From contig CABSBF010000049.1 of assembly GCA_902475855.1 (NCBI GenBank), positions 1 through 13,104 on the forward strand: a stretch of 13,104 nucleotides of DNA, read 5' to 3'. Every line of letters begins with the position of its first letter. Position 1 is the stretch's first letter. The translations under genes were made by a program, and so were the position numbers. Positions 6,144 through 13,104 of this stretch are shown here, in pieces. The notes beneath the pieces were generated by a model. It saw only the letters and a program-made list of their open reading frames with translations. It was not told the DNA's origin and made no database searches. This DNA is from an uncultured Eubacteriales bacterium. GTDB lineage: Bacteria; Bacillota; Clostridia; Oscillospirales; Oscillospiraceae.

Positions 6144-7088
6144 TCAAGCGTTTTCCACCCGGGCATTTTCGCGCACAAATTGCAGGACCTTCGCACCTAC
6201 GACGCTGCGCTCCAGCGCCTTTGCAAACTCGGTATCATAGAGATTGTCAAGCTGCTCCATAGTGATATGATTGCGGCGGCAGAGGCTCTCGCAGGCATCC
6301 GCGATGTCCTGTGCATCGGCGCGGATATCCTCCAGTTTCGCGATTCTGTCGATCGCCGCACGGATATGTACCCGCTGCTCCGCCTCCGGCAGCAGTTCCT
6401 GCCGGAGCTGCTCCTCCGAGCTTCCCATAAAGCTGCAATAGTCCGCAAGCGTCAGCCCCTTCTGCGAAAGCTGCGCGCGCAGCGTGTCCAGTTCCTCCTC
6501 CAGCGCGGCATCCAGCTCGTCCTGCGTGGGCGTATGTTCCAGCGTTGCTGCGGCCTGCCGGATCAAACGGTCCTGAAGCTCCATCTCCGCACGGTCGGCA
6601 TAATACTGCCGCAGGCTCTCCGCGATCGCCGCACGCATCGCCTCCAGCGACTCGCAGTGACCGAACTCCCGCGCAAAGGTATCATCCAGCGCATAGGGTT
6701 TTTTGGAGCGGATTTCATGTACGTCACACTCAAATTTGGCATCTTTCCCCGCCAGAGCCTCGTGCGGATAGTTTTCCGGGAAGGTCACGAGAACGGTTAC
6801 ATGATCGCCTGCGTTTTTCCCCAGAAGCTGCTCTTCGAAGCCGGGGATGAACATCCCGCTGCCAAGTGTCAGAGTCTGGCTCTTCGCCGTGCCGCCCTCA
6901 AATGCCACGCCGTCACAGGTGCCGGCATAGTCCAGCACCAGTTCATCGCCCAACGTGGAAGGGCGGTCGGTGATGACTGTTACCTCCGGCGTCTGCTGGC
7001 GCAGGCGCTCGATCTGGCGATTGATTTCGGAGTCCGTCACTTCAACGTGCTCCAGTTTTTCCTTCAGATTTTTGTATTGAAAACTCAT
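6144..7088 (-). CDS. Trigger-factor-like FKBP prolyl isomerase/chaperone lacking the ribosome-binding domain
   Basis: 314 aa against about 430 for a full trigger factor. Homology begins in the linker after the N-terminal ribosome-docking domain (YKNLKEKLEHVEVTD at 5-19), so the GFRxGK-type ribosome-binding signature is missing. An FKBP-type PPIase domain spans about 44-128 (LGSGMFIPGFEEQLLG 75-90, VTFPENYPHEALAGK 101-115, VHEIRSKKP 123-131). A helical trigger-factor C-terminal chaperone domain follows to the end. The start is well supported: ATG with AAGGAG overlapping the DUF3786 stop codon (TAAGGAGAAAGAATG). The gene is intact and in operon with acsV and DUF3786, so it is not a degraded housekeeping tig. 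A role as dedicated chaperone for the metalloproteins made by this cluster (for example AcsB or corrinoid protein) is inference. Alternatively it is a general cytosolic PPIase carried along. Confidence 0.88.
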   Translation of the reverse strand: MSFQYKNLKEKLEHVEVTDSEINRQIERLRQQTPEVTVITDRPSTLGDELVLDYAGTCDGVAFEGGTAKSQTLTLGSGMFIPGFEEQLLGKNAGDHVTVLVTFPENYPHEALAGKDAKFECDVHEIRSKKPYALDDTFAREFGHCESLEAMRAAIAESLRQYYADRAEMELQDRLIRQAAATLEHTPTQDELDAALEEELDTLRAQLSQKGLTLADYCSFMGSSEEQLRQELLPEAEQRVHIRAAIDRIAKLEDIRADAQDIADACESLCRRNHITMEQLDNLYDTEFAKALERSVVGAKVLQFVRENARVENA

Positions 7089-7097
7089 TCTTTCTCC

Positions 7098-7709
7098 TTA
7101 CATTGCCGACTTCAGCGATGTGATCAGCAGGTCGCCCGCCACGACACGATCCTCCGCGGCAAAGCCGTCGGCAAAATTCGCAGTATAGAGCAGCTGTGCA
7201 TTGGGCGGAAACTCCTCGTCCCCTTCCCAGACGATCAAACGCAGGCGGTAGTTATCCAAAAAATCGAATTCGTATGCGGCGTCGCCGTGGTGCAGCGGCA
7301 GGCCGCCCAGCGCTTCCGCAGCCGCGCGGAATTTGGCAGTGCGCGTGCCGAAGGTAAATGCCGCACGCATCAGAACCCGCCCGGTGAAGGGCTGAATGTA
7401 CAACTCTCCCCAAGGCATTTCGCGGAAGGTTTTGAAGTCCTGCGAAGCAGGCGTCCGCTTCCCCTCCAGAAGATACCGCAACAGGAAGGTCTGCGCGGGC
7501 AGGCTGTGCAGCGCAATGCCGTCGGTGTCCGCGCGGACGGCAAAATCCGGGTGGGCGAGCCGGTAGGTCACGCCCAGCAGCCGAACGGTAAATTCACCGT
7601 TTGCAAAGCGGACGCCCAGCCGTTCGGCGGCCTCTTCAGGGTTCAGCGCAGCAAACTTCTCCCTGTAATGCTCAAAAGGCACTTCTTCCTTGTGGTTTTC
7701 AACCTGCAT
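7098..7709 (-). CDS. DUF3786 family protein
   Basis: 203-aa cytosolic protein without cysteines or membrane segments. The C-terminal half carries what I recall as the DUF3786 hallmark, a WEGDEEFPPNAQLLY stretch near residues 159-173, plus an EALGG element further upstream. The biochemical role is not established; I recall the family beside corrinoid and acs genes in anaerobes. I chose the ATG at 7709: it lies one base after the acsV stop (7713-7711) and has GGAGG 6 nt upstream, inside the last acsV codons. A TTG 21 nt further upstream (7730) would overlap acsV and has no ribosome site. The tight junction to acsV implies translational coupling, and the stop codon overlaps the AAGGAG site of the next gene. 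A working guess is an accessory factor for corrinoid protein or its activator. Confidence 0.85.
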   Translation of the reverse strand: MQVENHKEEVPFEHYREKFAALNPEEAAERLGVRFANGEFTVRLLGVTYRLAHPDFAVRADTDGIALHSLPAQTFLLRYLLEGKRTPASQDFKTFREMPWGELYIQPFTGRVLMRAAFTFGTRTAKFRAAAEALGGLPLHHGDAAYEFDFLDNYRLRLIVWEGDEEFPPNAQLLYTANFADGFAAEDRVVAGDLLITSLKSAM

Positions 7710-7710
7710 C

Positions 7711-9639
7711 TCAGTCCTCCAGTTCCGCAAAACGGGAAGCGTCGGTATGCGGCAGGAAGCAGGCTGCCACGAAGGCGTCCATATAACCCGGATGGGTAGA
7801 CAGTTCCATGTAGGTCATGTTCTTCGCGACCTCCTCCACCTTCTCCGCAGCCTCGTCGGACAGTGCCATAGCATAGGCTCCTGCCTGCGAGGAGTTGCCG
7901 ATATAGTGGAACAGTTCCAGCGGCACATTGGGGAACATGCCAATGCGCACGGCATTTTTCATATTGATGCCGCTGCCGATACCGCCGGCGACATACACGC
8001 CCTCGATCACGCTCTGATCCATATCCATTGCGGAAAGCAGGGTGTCAATGGCGGAGTAGATGGCACCCTTGGCGCGGATGAAATTGAGAATGTCCACCTC
8101 GTTCAGTGCGACCTCGCGGCCGGTAGCGGACTCCTCCGGGAAGGCGAGAATATAGCGGCCGGTGCCGTGGTGGTCGCGTGCCACACGTGTTCCCTCCCGG
8201 ACAAACAGTCCCTTGGAATTGATGATGCCGGTGTGGAACAGCTCAGCAATCGTGTCGATGATGCCGCTGCCGCAGAGGCCGACGGGTTTCTGCCCTGCTT
8301 CGCCGATGATCCCGAAAGTCGGCTGCATGGTATCCCTGTCAATCACGCAGGATTCAATCGCGCCATCCGTTGCGCGCATGCCGCAGGAGATATCGCCGCC
8401 TTCAAAGGCCGGGCCTGCCGAACAGGCGCAGGACATCAAAAAGTCGCGATTGCCGAATACGATCTCGCCGTTCGTGCCGAGGTCGATGAAGAGCGACAGC
8501 TCGTCCTTGTTCCAGATCATACCTGCGAAGGTACCGGCAGTGATGTCACCGCCGACATAGGAGCCAATGTTCGGTGCGAGCAGGATGGACGCGTTGGGAT
8601 GCGCGGGCAGGCCGAGGTCGCCCGCCTTGAGGCCGTTCCAGGAAAAAAAGGCCGGAATATACGGCTCCATGCGGACGGGATCCGCATCCACGCCCACAAG
8701 AAGATGGTTCATCGTAGTGTTGGAGGCCACGCACACCCGCAGGATGCGCCGCGCAGAGAGCTTGGCATCCTTGCACATCTCCGCAATCAGTGGGACCAGC
8801 GTTTCCTTGATGATTGCGTCCTGCAATTTTTTGCGGCCGCCGGGTTTTCCCTGCTCGATGATGCGGTTGATGACATCCGCGCCATAGCGGATCTGACCGT
8901 TGCCGCCGGATGCCTTGGACAGAAGCCGGCCGGTTTTCAGATCAAACAGCACCGCGGAAACGGTGGTTGTACCGATGTCGATGGCAAGTCCGCCCATCGG
9001 AGCGTTGTCATCCTGCCCGGTTACGTCATAGACGGTGAACGCGTCCTCCTCTTTTTCACCAAGGACACGCACCTTCCACGCCGCGTCGCGCAGCACCTTG
9101 GGCAGGCGGCTCATGGGATAGAAAGGAAGTTCAATCTTCGTGCAGCCGGTTTTCTCCTCCAGCGCCCGCGTCAGGCGCTCGTTGTCCGGCATGGTATCCT
9201 CCAGGGTCGGCTCGGAAAGCTCCAGATCGACTGTGCAGAACTTGTTGTCCAGACGGATGCCGGCTTCCTGTACACCCTTGAGCAGCTCCTCAAAAATGGC
9301 AATCTCCTCGCCGGTGGAGAGGTCGGCGGTCTTCATGCGGCTGCGATAGGCGGAGGCGATGTCCGGTACCTGCACCGTCACATCCGAACGGGCATAGGTG
9401 CAGCAGGACAGACGCCAGCCGTCGGCATATTCCTCGTCGGAAATATGAGAGGTCTGCAAGCCCTCCACTTCACCGGAGATCAGCTTCACACGGCATTTGC
9501 CGCAGGAGCCGTTTCCGGAGCAGGGCGCGTCGATGGCAACATTGGCCTTTCTTGCTGCGTCCAACAGTGTTTCCTCCGGGGAAACGCTGATCTGCACCGG
9601 CGTATCCCCGTTTTCAAAGGTAAAGGTCAGTTCAAACAT
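7711..9639 (-). CDS. acsV: Reductive activator of corrinoid/iron-sulfur protein (AcsV/RACo type)
   Basis: ATP-dependent activator that returns oxidised Co(II) corrinoid protein to Co(I), keeping the methyl carrier in the catalytic cycle. The 642-aa protein has the family layout. An N-terminal [2Fe-2S] ferredoxin domain has C40, C46, C49 and C79 as ligands (C80 is adjacent), followed by a linker of about 110 residues and a C-terminal ASKHA (actin-like ATPase, DUF4445) domain. ASKHA phosphate-binding motifs are visible at about 218-226 (LAIDIGTTT) and 384-391 (FIDLGTNG), with an adenosine motif near 551-556 (AGGIGS). The upstream Shine-Dalgarno is weak (GTAGAGAA region), so translation may be low or coupled to the cupin gene 18 nt upstream. 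It is followed after one base by the DUF3786 gene. Related activators serve O-demethylases, but the acs context favours AcsV. Confidence 0.93.
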   Translation of the reverse strand: MFELTFTFENGDTPVQISVSPEETLLDAARKANVAIDAPCSGNGSCGKCRVKLISGEVEGLQTSHISDEEYADGWRLSCCTYARSDVTVQVPDIASAYRSRMKTADLSTGEEIAIFEELLKGVQEAGIRLDNKFCTVDLELSEPTLEDTMPDNERLTRALEEKTGCTKIELPFYPMSRLPKVLRDAAWKVRVLGEKEEDAFTVYDVTGQDDNAPMGGLAIDIGTTTVSAVLFDLKTGRLLSKASGGNGQIRYGADVINRIIEQGKPGGRKKLQDAIIKETLVPLIAEMCKDAKLSARRILRVCVASNTTMNHLLVGVDADPVRMEPYIPAFFSWNGLKAGDLGLPAHPNASILLAPNIGSYVGGDITAGTFAGMIWNKDELSLFIDLGTNGEIVFGNRDFLMSCACSAGPAFEGGDISCGMRATDGAIESCVIDRDTMQPTFGIIGEAGQKPVGLCGSGIIDTIAELFHTGIINSKGLFVREGTRVARDHHGTGRYILAFPEESATGREVALNEVDILNFIRAKGAIYSAIDTLLSAMDMDQSVIEGVYVAGGIGSGINMKNAVRIGMFPNVPLELFHYIGNSSQAGAYAMALSDEAAEKVEEVAKNMTYMELSTHPGYMDAFVAACFLPHTDASRFAELED

Positions 9640-9657
9640 GGAAATTCTCTACTTTCT

Positions 9658-9987
9658 TTATTGCTTCGGTACGACCGCAAAGACCACAAGGTCGCAATCG
9701 CCGTTATTTTTCATAGTATGGGTACTGCCCTTCGGACAGTAATGTGTCTGCCCGGCCTCTACGGTTTCATGCGCACCGTCGCAGACGATGCTGGCTGTAC
9801 CGGAAAGAACATAGATGACCTCGCAGGAATCCTCGTGGGTATGCTCCCCAATGGAGGAGCCGGGCCGCAGACAGCCGTGCATGACCGTGCAGGCTTCGTC
9901 TCCGGAGAAGCGGCGAATGTAACTTCCCTCGCCGCCCTTGAAATTCTTCTGTTCCGTTTCGATGAGTTTTGAAAAATCGATCCGCAT
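9658..9987 (-). CDS. Small single-domain cupin protein
   Basis: 109-aa one-domain cupin (cupin_2 type) with both signature motifs intact. Motif 1 is G43-x5-H49-x-H51-x4-E56-x6-G63 and motif 2 is G79-x5-P85-x-G87-x2-H90-x3-N94, so the usual metal-binding set (H49, H51, E56, H90) is complete. There is no signal peptide and no DNA-binding domain; it should be a cytosolic metal-binding beta-barrel. Its substrate cannot be read from sequence. It sits between acsB and acsV, starting just beyond the acsB terminator with a GGAGAG site in front (AAAAGGAGAGAAAACC then ATG), and stops 18 nt before acsV. The position suggests a role tied to acetyl-CoA synthase or corrinoid protein (metal handling, sensing or small-molecule binding), but that is inference from context only. 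Confidence 0.9.
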   Translation of the reverse strand: MRIDFSKLIETEQKNFKGGEGSYIRRFSGDEACTVMHGCLRPGSSIGEHTHEDSCEVIYVLSGTASIVCDGAHETVEAGQTHYCPKGSTHTMKNNGDCDLVVFAVVPKQ

Positions 9988-10003
9988 GGTTTTCTCTCCT
10001 TTT

Positions 10004-10035
10004 AAAAAGGCGGGAGGACTTGCGCCCTCCCGCCT
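10004..10035 (-). terminator. Intrinsic terminator between acsB and the cupin gene
   Basis: 10-bp perfect inverted repeat (AGGCGGGAGG / CCTCCCGCCT, 8-nt loop), followed in the minus direction by T5 (10008-10004). The cupin gene starts only 16 nt beyond the T run, leaving no room for a separate promoter. Downstream genes therefore depend on read-through, so this probably works as a partial terminator. Confidence 0.85.
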
Positions 10036-10057
10036 GATTCTCGCTTAGGGCTTCGGT

Positions 10058-12181
10058 TTACATGAGCGGTTCCAGGCCGAGAACCGGGTGGTTCTTCTCG
10101 GTCAGGAATTCCATCAGTGCATCGCAGTCCTCGCAGACAGTCTCGTCTGCGACCATGTCGGTAAAGTTATCGATGCCGTACAATTCCTTGGCTGTCTTGT
10201 TCAGGCGTTCCGCAACGTCGTCCTTCAGTTCCTTCGGCATCCAGACGATACGCTCGATGCCGCCCTCGGCAGCAATGAATTTTTTCGAGGAGATGAAGTG
10301 GCGGCCGTGGCCCATATAGCCCGGCGTCTGTACGCCGCCGCCGGTGCAGGAGGCCAGCTCGCCGAAGGACATACCGACCGGCGTCATGCCCTTGTACTCA
10401 CGGTTTACAACGATGAAGCCGTTGGAAACCGGCTCGATACCGCAGATACATTCGAAGCAGCCGCAGGAGGTCATCGGGTCTTCCAGGATAGAGTACAGCG
10501 TGACGCTCTCGACCGCGCCGTGAGTGGCTTCCTTGACCATCTTGTTGACGGACTCATAGCGGCCGGTGCGTTCATCGAGGCAGCCTTCCTTGAAAATCGG
10601 CTGGCAGGGGCCCTGTGGGTTGAGCTCATTGGTTGCCTTGGCATCCAGCCACGACACCGCGCCGCACAGGCCCAGACGTTCCGGCGTGACAACGCAGCAG
10701 TGCGCAGGCGCGAAAGACTGGCAGAGGATGCAGGTATAATAGCGGTCAACGGATTCGTCGGTCATGGAGGACAGGCGGTCGTCTCTCGCGTTATAGCGCG
10801 GCATGGCAACCTCGTCGCGGAACTTCTCGGCCTCAGCCTCATCGGTGATGAAGGTGACCTGGCACTTATCGACAACGGCGTCGAACTCGTCCATAATCAT
10901 ATGGTACAGAACCTCGCCGAAATGATGCAGGCGCAGCCCCTTTTCAAACGCATCGTTGGAAACGCGCACGCGAACCTGATTGCGCTGGCCGGTGTGCATG
11001 ACGCCTTCCATATAGTTGAACCACGCATGGATCTTGCGCTCGATGACGGACTCAAAGTCCGGCTGCATCTTCGCGCCGGAAACCTGAACATAGGTCACAA
11101 GCGCAAGGTTCTTCTCGCCGCCGTCCAGATCCTTGCCAATGATGGTGATCTTATGGTCCTCGACGTTATCAGACACGGAAACCAGCTCGGCCGTGGCGTT
11201 CTTGCCGGACCAGAACTCATTGTGCATATCCGGCTTGCGGATGATCTCGCCCTCAAACGCAGCGGCAAAGGCCACCGGGATGGGCAGCTCCTTGGATTTA
11301 ATCTTGATGTTGCGCAGCTCCAGAGAGCGCTTGACCGTCAGGTCATGATCGCAGACGGACTCCAGTGCGCCGGGAACCTGATTCTCGCCCAGGTCGATGT
11401 CCACAACGACCGGGAAGCCCAGTGCAATTGCACCCGCGCCTGCGGAAACGACCACGTTGTCGATGGCGCCGAAGGTATTGACGAACGCGGGAACACGCTC
11501 CTTGGTGTACTTCAGAAGACCCGCCAGATCGCCGGGCTGCACATTGCCGAAGATCAGCGCCGCACGGATGGCAACGGTAACGACGTGGATGACGCTCGTC
11601 ACATCGTGGCCCAGCGGGACAACGCGGAGCTCCAGGCCCATCTTTACGCCGCCCTCGGCGCACTGCTCGATCACGTCGCCTACCAGGAAGGACATGATGC
11701 CCTTGGACTGATAATCCTTGACGACCTTGACAACGTCCTCGGCCTTCTCGGCCTTGCCCAGCACGACCGCTACGCCGGGGATATCGCCTGTGACCAGCGG
11801 CACGCCCAGAGAACGGATGACAGGGTCGGGGACGAATCCGATGCCGGAATCATTGGCATAGGGATCGCCGCCCTCGACATATTTCAGTCCCTCCAGGATT
11901 TCCGCGCCGACGGCGGTGGCAAGTCCGGCATTGAGTGCCTGCCCCAGATCCTCCTGATTGGTGATCAGACTCTTCAGAACGCCCACACAGGCGGGAAGAT
12001 CGCCCAGTTTAGTGACCTTGACGCCCGTGGCGGCATAGATCGTCGGGAAGAAATACGCGGTATCCGGGAACGCGAGTGTTTTGTCTGCGCCGTATTTGGC
12101 AATTGCGTCATTGACCGCGCCTTCGGTCAGGCCGGCGACGGCATTCGAACCGCCATAGATGAGATCGGTTAATACGCTCAT
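10058..12181 (-). CDS. acsB: CO-methylating acetyl-CoA synthase, catalytic subunit (AcsB)
   Basis: Condenses CO, the corrinoid-bound methyl group and CoA into acetyl-CoA at the Ni-Ni-[4Fe-4S] A-cluster. The protein is 707 aa (Moorella AcsB about 729). The N-terminal CODH-contacting domain, absent from archaeal versions, is present (about residues 1-310), followed by the central and A-cluster domains. A-cluster ligands are visible: C484, C487, C496 and C506 (spacing C-x2-C-x8-C-x9-C, matching Moorella C506/C509/C518/C528) and the Cys-Gly-Cys C573-G-C575 that binds the distal Ni. C495 is an extra cysteine beside a ligand, and C683-x2-C686 lies near the C-terminus. The start is an ATG 7 nt after AGGAGG (12189-12194). 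The partner CODH (AcsA) is not in the window. It lies between two terminators and may have its own promoter. Confidence 0.97.
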   Translation of the reverse strand: MSVLTDLIYGGSNAVAGLTEGAVNDAIAKYGADKTLAFPDTAYFFPTIYAATGVKVTKLGDLPACVGVLKSLITNQEDLGQALNAGLATAVGAEILEGLKYVEGGDPYANDSGIGFVPDPVIRSLGVPLVTGDIPGVAVVLGKAEKAEDVVKVVKDYQSKGIMSFLVGDVIEQCAEGGVKMGLELRVVPLGHDVTSVIHVVTVAIRAALIFGNVQPGDLAGLLKYTKERVPAFVNTFGAIDNVVVSAGAGAIALGFPVVVDIDLGENQVPGALESVCDHDLTVKRSLELRNIKIKSKELPIPVAFAAAFEGEIIRKPDMHNEFWSGKNATAELVSVSDNVEDHKITIIGKDLDGGEKNLALVTYVQVSGAKMQPDFESVIERKIHAWFNYMEGVMHTGQRNQVRVRVSNDAFEKGLRLHHFGEVLYHMIMDEFDAVVDKCQVTFITDEAEAEKFRDEVAMPRYNARDDRLSSMTDESVDRYYTCILCQSFAPAHCCVVTPERLGLCGAVSWLDAKATNELNPQGPCQPIFKEGCLDERTGRYESVNKMVKEATHGAVESVTLYSILEDPMTSCGCFECICGIEPVSNGFIVVNREYKGMTPVGMSFGELASCTGGGVQTPGYMGHGRHFISSKKFIAAEGGIERIVWMPKELKDDVAERLNKTAKELYGIDNFTDMVADETVCEDCDALMEFLTEKNHPVLGLEPLM

Positions 12182-12214
12182 ATTGCTTCCTCCTGAAAAA
12201 ATCGCATTTTAATC

Positions 12215-12229
12215 ATTATAAACCGGTTT
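12215..12229 (-). promoter_or_regulatory. Possible acsB promoter (-10 box) overlapping a 10-bp palindrome
   Basis: A perfect TATAAT (plus 12215-12220) lies 33 bp upstream of the acsB start in the gap that follows the acsE terminator. No good TTGACA-like -35 exists at 16-18 bp spacing. Directly upstream, sharing one base with the -10 box, is the perfect palindrome AAACCGGTTT (12220-12229), preceded by a CCCTATGGG dyad. The weak -35 plus palindrome suggests an activator- or repressor-controlled promoter; this is inference. Confidence 0.4.
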
Positions 12230-12288
12230 GTCCCATAGGGTGCGCCGGATTATTCCATTGTTCATTCTTTGCAGTGGAAAAACGGCTT

Positions 12289-12317
12289 CACCCAGCCCCG
12301 TTTTGCGGGGCTGGGTG
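12289..12317 (-). terminator. Hairpin terminator after acsE
   Basis: Perfect 12-bp inverted repeat (CACCCAGCCCCG / CGGGGCTGGGTG) with a 5-nt loop, 8 bp past the acsE stop codon. In the minus direction the T5 run comes 6 nt after the stem (AAGCCGTTTTT), so it is a slightly imperfect intrinsic terminator. On the plus strand only a short T run (GGGGTTT) follows, so the minus direction fits better. Confidence 0.7.
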
Positions 12318-12325
12318 GGGTTTGC

Positions 12326-13104
12326 TCAGATCTCCAGATAGCTGTCGGAGTACAGCTCGTTGTTCTTGAAGATGTCGCAGGACTTGATGGTTTCCATCAG
12401 TCGCAGGTCGTTCGGGTTGACGATGGCGGAGGTCAGACCCTGCATCATCGCCATGGCAACCAGCGCGGAGTCCATGATCGGACGCAGCGTCTTGGGCGCG
12501 CCGTTAGAGTTATTGGACAGACCGCCGGTGGACTTCAGGCCCTCGTCGGCAAACAGCTTGATGGCGTTCAGAACATCCATCTGCTTATCCTGCATGCCCT
12601 TGACGACAAGGAACAGCGGGTCAAACCACAGATCCTCGGCCTCCATGCCCAGCGCCATGCCGCGATCGAGCATGGTATGGCAGTGGTGCATACGCTCGTC
12701 GTTGTCCTTGGCGATGCCATCGGCAGAGCACAGGGCGATGACGATGGCGTCGTTGGCCGCCGCCAGATCAATGTTGGAAATACGGGAACCGGCGTCGGCA
12801 GAGTTGACGATAGGCTTGCCGTTCGTGCGGTTGTAGACGCGGATACCGGCTTCGATGGCCTTCTTGTTGGCGGTATCGAGGGCCAGAGGCACGTTGTTGA
12901 AGTTCTCCTGCAGGAGCTTGACCGCCCAGGTCATCAGCTCCGGGCCGTTGGATTCCGCAGGTCCGATGTTGACATCCAGATAGGTCGCGCCGGCCTTGAT
13001 CTGCTGTGCGGCGCGCTCCAGAATGGGGTCGGGATTGAAGGTGGCCATAGCCTCGCGGATGACCGGGCTGATGCAGTGGATGCGCTCGCCGATGGTGACG
13101 AACT
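12326..13104 (-). CDS. acsE: Methyl-THF:corrinoid/iron-sulfur protein methyltransferase (AcsE-like), 5' end cut by window edge
   Basis: Transfers the methyl group of 5-methyl-THF to the cobalt of the corrinoid iron-sulfur protein, linking the methyl and carbonyl branches of the Wood-Ljungdahl pathway; cytoplasmic. The reading frame stays open to the window edge. Upstream of an internal ATG at 13048 there are 18 in-frame codons reading FVTIGERIHCISPVIREA, and the IGERI motif is the usual extreme N-terminus of this pterin-binding (DHPS-like) TIM-barrel family. Only one to a few codons are therefore missing; 258 residues are visible against about 262 in Moorella AcsE. Family features seen: YLDVNIGPAES, NSADA, a DPL motif (FDPLFLVVKG) and GGLSNNSNG, where the family has a conserved Asn for pterin protonation. 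The internal ATG at 13048 would delete the GERI strand and is rejected as the start. Another corrinoid methyltransferase of this fold is possible, but adjacency to acsB favours AcsE. Confidence 0.87.
   Translation of the reverse strand, partial: FVTIGERIHCISPVIREAMATFNPDPILERAAQQIKAGATYLDVNIGPAESNGPELMTWAVKLLQENFNNVPLALDTANKKAIEAGIRVYNRTNGKPIVNSADAGSRISNIDLAAANDAIVIALCSADGIAKDNDERMHHCHTMLDRGMALGMEAEDLWFDPLFLVVKGMQDKQMDVLNAIKLFADEGLKSTGGLSNNSNGAPKTLRPIMDSALVAMAMMQGLTSAIVNPNDLRLMETIKSCDIFKNNELYSDSYLEI

Noticed and set aside
7710..7730. Upstream TTG start for the DUF3786 gene
   Set aside because: It overlaps the end of acsV and has no Shine-Dalgarno; the ATG at 7709 has GGAGG at proper spacing.
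3978..7799. Very long open frame on the plus strand (over 1200 codons), with similar long plus-strand frames at 7690-9972 and 10088-12172
   Set aside because: They run antisense to fhs, the trigger-factor-like gene, acsV and acsB, which have clear family motifs. The products have no recognisable domains and arise from GC-rich codon bias of the opposite strand.
13046..13048. ATG at 13048 as the start of the methyltransferase gene
   Set aside because: The frame continues upstream with the conserved IGERI N-terminus, so the gene is cut by the window edge and does not start there.
1..13104. CRISPR arrays, insertion sequences, tRNA or rRNA genes
   Set aside because: No spaced direct repeats, transposase-like products, or tRNA/rRNA signatures were seen; genes are nearly contiguous throughout.

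Overview
The window is a single-strand cluster of one-carbon (Wood-Ljungdahl, reductive acetyl-CoA) genes. Every gene I can support lies on the minus strand, so transcription runs from position 13104 down towards 1. GC content is fairly high (mid-to-upper 50s % by eye), Shine-Dalgarno sites are canonical (AGGAGG type), and the families present (bacterial AcsB with its N-terminal domain, AcsV, DUF3786, FchA, DUF6440, DUF1576) point to an anaerobic, probably gut-type Clostridia with acetogenic or related C1 metabolism. The species cannot be named from the window.

Carbonyl-branch block (13104 to 6144), in transcription order: acsE-like methyl-THF:corrinoid protein methyltransferase (cut a few codons into its 5' end by the window edge), acsB acetyl-CoA synthase, a small cupin, acsV-type reductive activator of the corrinoid protein, a DUF3786 protein, and a trigger-factor-like prolyl isomerase that lacks the ribosome-binding domain. 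CODH (acsA) and the corrinoid protein (acsC/acsD) are not in the window. Hairpin terminators follow acsE and acsB.

Methyl-branch block (6143 to 153): an intergenic region carries a near-consensus sigma-A promoter with a 9-bp inverted repeat centred exactly on its -10 box, and a structured leader of about 115 nt. It is followed by fhs (formate-THF ligase, long form), a strong terminator, a 65-aa DUF6440 protein, fchA (methenyl-THF cyclohydrolase), folD (methylene-THF dehydrogenase), a DUF1576 polytopic membrane protein and a lipoprotein. Two tandem terminators close the unit at about 133-60.

How it fits together: Fhs makes 10-formyl-THF, FchA cyclises it to methenyl-THF and the FolD homologue reduces it to methylene-THF. 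After reduction to methyl-THF (enzyme not in the window), AcsE moves the methyl group to the corrinoid protein, AcsV re-activates that protein when it is oxidised, and AcsB builds acetyl-CoA. The most interesting points are: the FolD has lost cyclohydrolase residues, which explains the adjacent FchA; a ribosome-independent trigger-factor relative sits among the acs genes; the fhs promoter and leader look like an undescribed control region; and terminators directly in front of closely spaced genes look like expression-level dividers.
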